NCBI GenBank assembly: GCA_022844065.1
Contig: JALHML010000007.1
Span: 1-13,477 of the forward strand
Direction of reading: 5' to 3'
From: Minisyncoccota bacterium
GTDB lineage: Bacteria > Patescibacteriota > Minisyncoccia > Phycocordibacterales > Phycocordibacteraceae
DNA length: 13,477 nt
Shown here piece by piece: positions 12,832 through 13,477 of the stretch. The position numbers and the translations under genes are program-made. Position 1 is the first letter of the stretch. Every line of letters starts with the position of its first letter. Under the pieces are notes generated by a model. That model saw nothing but the letters and a program-made list of their open reading frames with translations. It was not told where the DNA came from and ran no database searches.

Positions 12832-13341
12832 TTATAGGAGGTATCCCATACCAAGAGCGGCCAAAAGAATACCAAGGGTCTTTGCTGGATATACCAGCAT
12901 GATAAAAGTGCTTACGCGTATTTTGCGTATACCCAAGAATGCCATGGCAAGCTCATCCGGTAGCGGAAGTATGAGACACGCGACACCTACAAACCGGACG
13001 GCCCACGTAGGTATCCACGGCTTACAGGTAATGCATTTTCGTATGTGTATATGCTTCCCTGCACTGCTGAAGAAATTCAACAGGATGAAATCTCCAAATA
13101 CGGCCCCCGCACCACCCACCAAGGCAATGATATAGATGTTCGAGCTTTCAGAGAGAGCGGCCAGGAGCGCAAGAGAAAGCGGTGTCGTTATTAGCGACGT
13201 GTAAAGCATGCCCGCAGCAAATTCGGCCACGTATCGCACAGGAACAACATATGCAAACAAATCTTGTACAGTTTCCGACGTAAAAATTACGAACGCACCT
13301 AAAATAACGGCACTGTAGCCAATTATTCTCCAAAACGTCAT
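12832..13341 (-). CDS. Divergent VTT/DedA-like small membrane protein
   Basis: 169 residues, hydrophobic throughout. Two proline-marked segments recall the paired re-entrant loops of the VTT fold: TTPLSLALLAAL (52-63) followed by GGAGAVFGDFILLNFF (76-91), and LPLPDELAMAFLGIRKI (125-141) followed by a Gly-rich last helix. A cytoplasmic-type loop between them holds a CITC pair (C103, C106) near several His and Lys residues, which could bind a metal. It is shorter than the 213-aa DedA protein elsewhere in this window and has no close similarity to it. The family call rests on motif layout by eye. The start at 13341 is preceded by AAGGG only 4 nt away and by a TGC-TAGCAT element. It may be co-transcribed with the 191-aa gene 45 bases downstream. 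Confidence 0.7.
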   Translation of the reverse strand: MTFWRIIGYSAVILGAFVIFTSETVQDLFAYVVPVRYVAEFAAGMLYTSLITTPLSLALLAALSESSNIYIIALVGGAGAVFGDFILLNFFSSAGKHIHIRKCITCKPWIPTWAVRFVGVACLILPLPDELAMAFLGIRKIRVSTFIMLVYPAKTLGILLAALGMGYLL

Positions 13342-13348
13342 TGCCCTT

Positions 13349-13357
13349 ATGCTAGCA
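13349..13357 (-). promoter_or_regulatory. Candidate extended -10 of the 169-aa gene (leaderless)
   Basis: TGC-TAGCAT (13357-13349 on the minus strand) ends 7 nt before the ATG at 13341. No -35 is apparent. Confidence 0.35.
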
Positions 13358-13398
13358 CGCTAGGCTTACCCCCTGAACGGATGACACCAATTGGTATC

Positions 13399-13476
13399 TT
13401 AAGCAGAAATCAGCTGACCGCCTGGGACGATATTCGAACGCTTATATAAAGCAAAACCACCCCAGTCATCGGTGCT
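13399..13476 (-). CDS. C-terminal fragment of an unidentified gene, start beyond window
   Basis: The minus strand is open from the window edge for 25 codons to a TAA at 13401-13399. The peptide ends DDWGGFALYKRSNIVPGGQLISA. Codon choice (GGT, CGT, AAG, ATC, CCA) resembles that of typA and the helicase, which supports a real gene. The fragment is too short to identify. A second minus-strand frame is also open for about 21 codons here, so the assignment is tentative. Confidence 0.35.
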   Translation of the reverse strand, partial: STDDWGGFALYKRSNIVPGGQLISA

Positions 13477-13477
13477 G

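Noticed and set aside
13429..13440. TTCGAAC resembling a tRNA T-loop
   Set aside because: No acceptor, D or anticodon stems can be built around it.
1..13477. CRISPR arrays, insertion sequences, prophage or toxin-antitoxin genes
   Set aside because: No spaced direct repeats, transposase motifs, phage genes or typical small gene pairs were found on either strand.

Overview
This window looks like ordinary chromosomal DNA from a bacterium with a compact genome. It has about half G+C content, short intergenic gaps, many small membrane proteins, little use of Shine-Dalgarno (SD) sequences and the standard genetic code. Gene content and protein style suggest a member of the Patescibacteria (Candidate Phyla Radiation, Parcubacteria-like): a PIF1 helicase with a C-terminal helix-turn-helix, MltG with little other cell-wall machinery in view, a small hypothetical protein with a DSRCP...C motif, and a compact ZnuABC/Fur block. 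That placement is an inference from style, not a marker-gene result. No mobile element, CRISPR array, rRNA or tRNA was seen, and no stretch longer than 300 bases lacks a gene (the largest gap is 955-1210).

Layout. Almost everything reads leftward (minus strand). Positions 1-954 hold the N-terminal 318 residues of a DEAD-box RNA helicase with an Arg/Gly/Ser-rich N-terminal extension. It is preceded by a strong promoter and a structured leader of about 155 nt. Next come a 50-aa lmo0937-type membrane protein, the ribosome-associated GTPase typA, and a HbpS/GlcG-like protein, each set off by clear terminators. A three-gene run at 7503-3958 encodes an anchored exported protein of unknown function, a PIF1-like helicase and the endolytic transglycosylase MltG. 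A divergent promoter region with a 10-bp inverted repeat separates this run from the only plus-strand gene in the middle, a DedA/VTT-family protein. That gene converges, across a shared bidirectional terminator, on a GlsB/YeaQ-like small membrane protein. A 126-aa membrane protein follows.

The right part is a zinc module. The operon znuA-znuC-znuB runs leftward, and a divergent Fur-family regulator (probably Zur) runs rightward. The shared intergenic region holds a perfect 15-nt, 7-1-7 palindrome over the znuA -35 and spacer, and a degenerate copy of the same size over the candidate zur -35. This predicts zinc-repressed uptake plus autoregulation. Two further minus-strand membrane proteins (191 aa and 169 aa, the second VTT-like) and the last 25 codons of another gene complete the window.

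The most interesting cross-gene signal is that several genes carry a -10-like hexamer, often with an extended TGn, only 6-8 nt before the ATG and no SD sequence. This is the signature of leaderless transcripts. No clearly new multi-gene system was found. The best candidates for follow-up are the leaderless signal, the DEAD-box leader, the two-site Zur circuit and the exported-protein/PIF1/MltG run.
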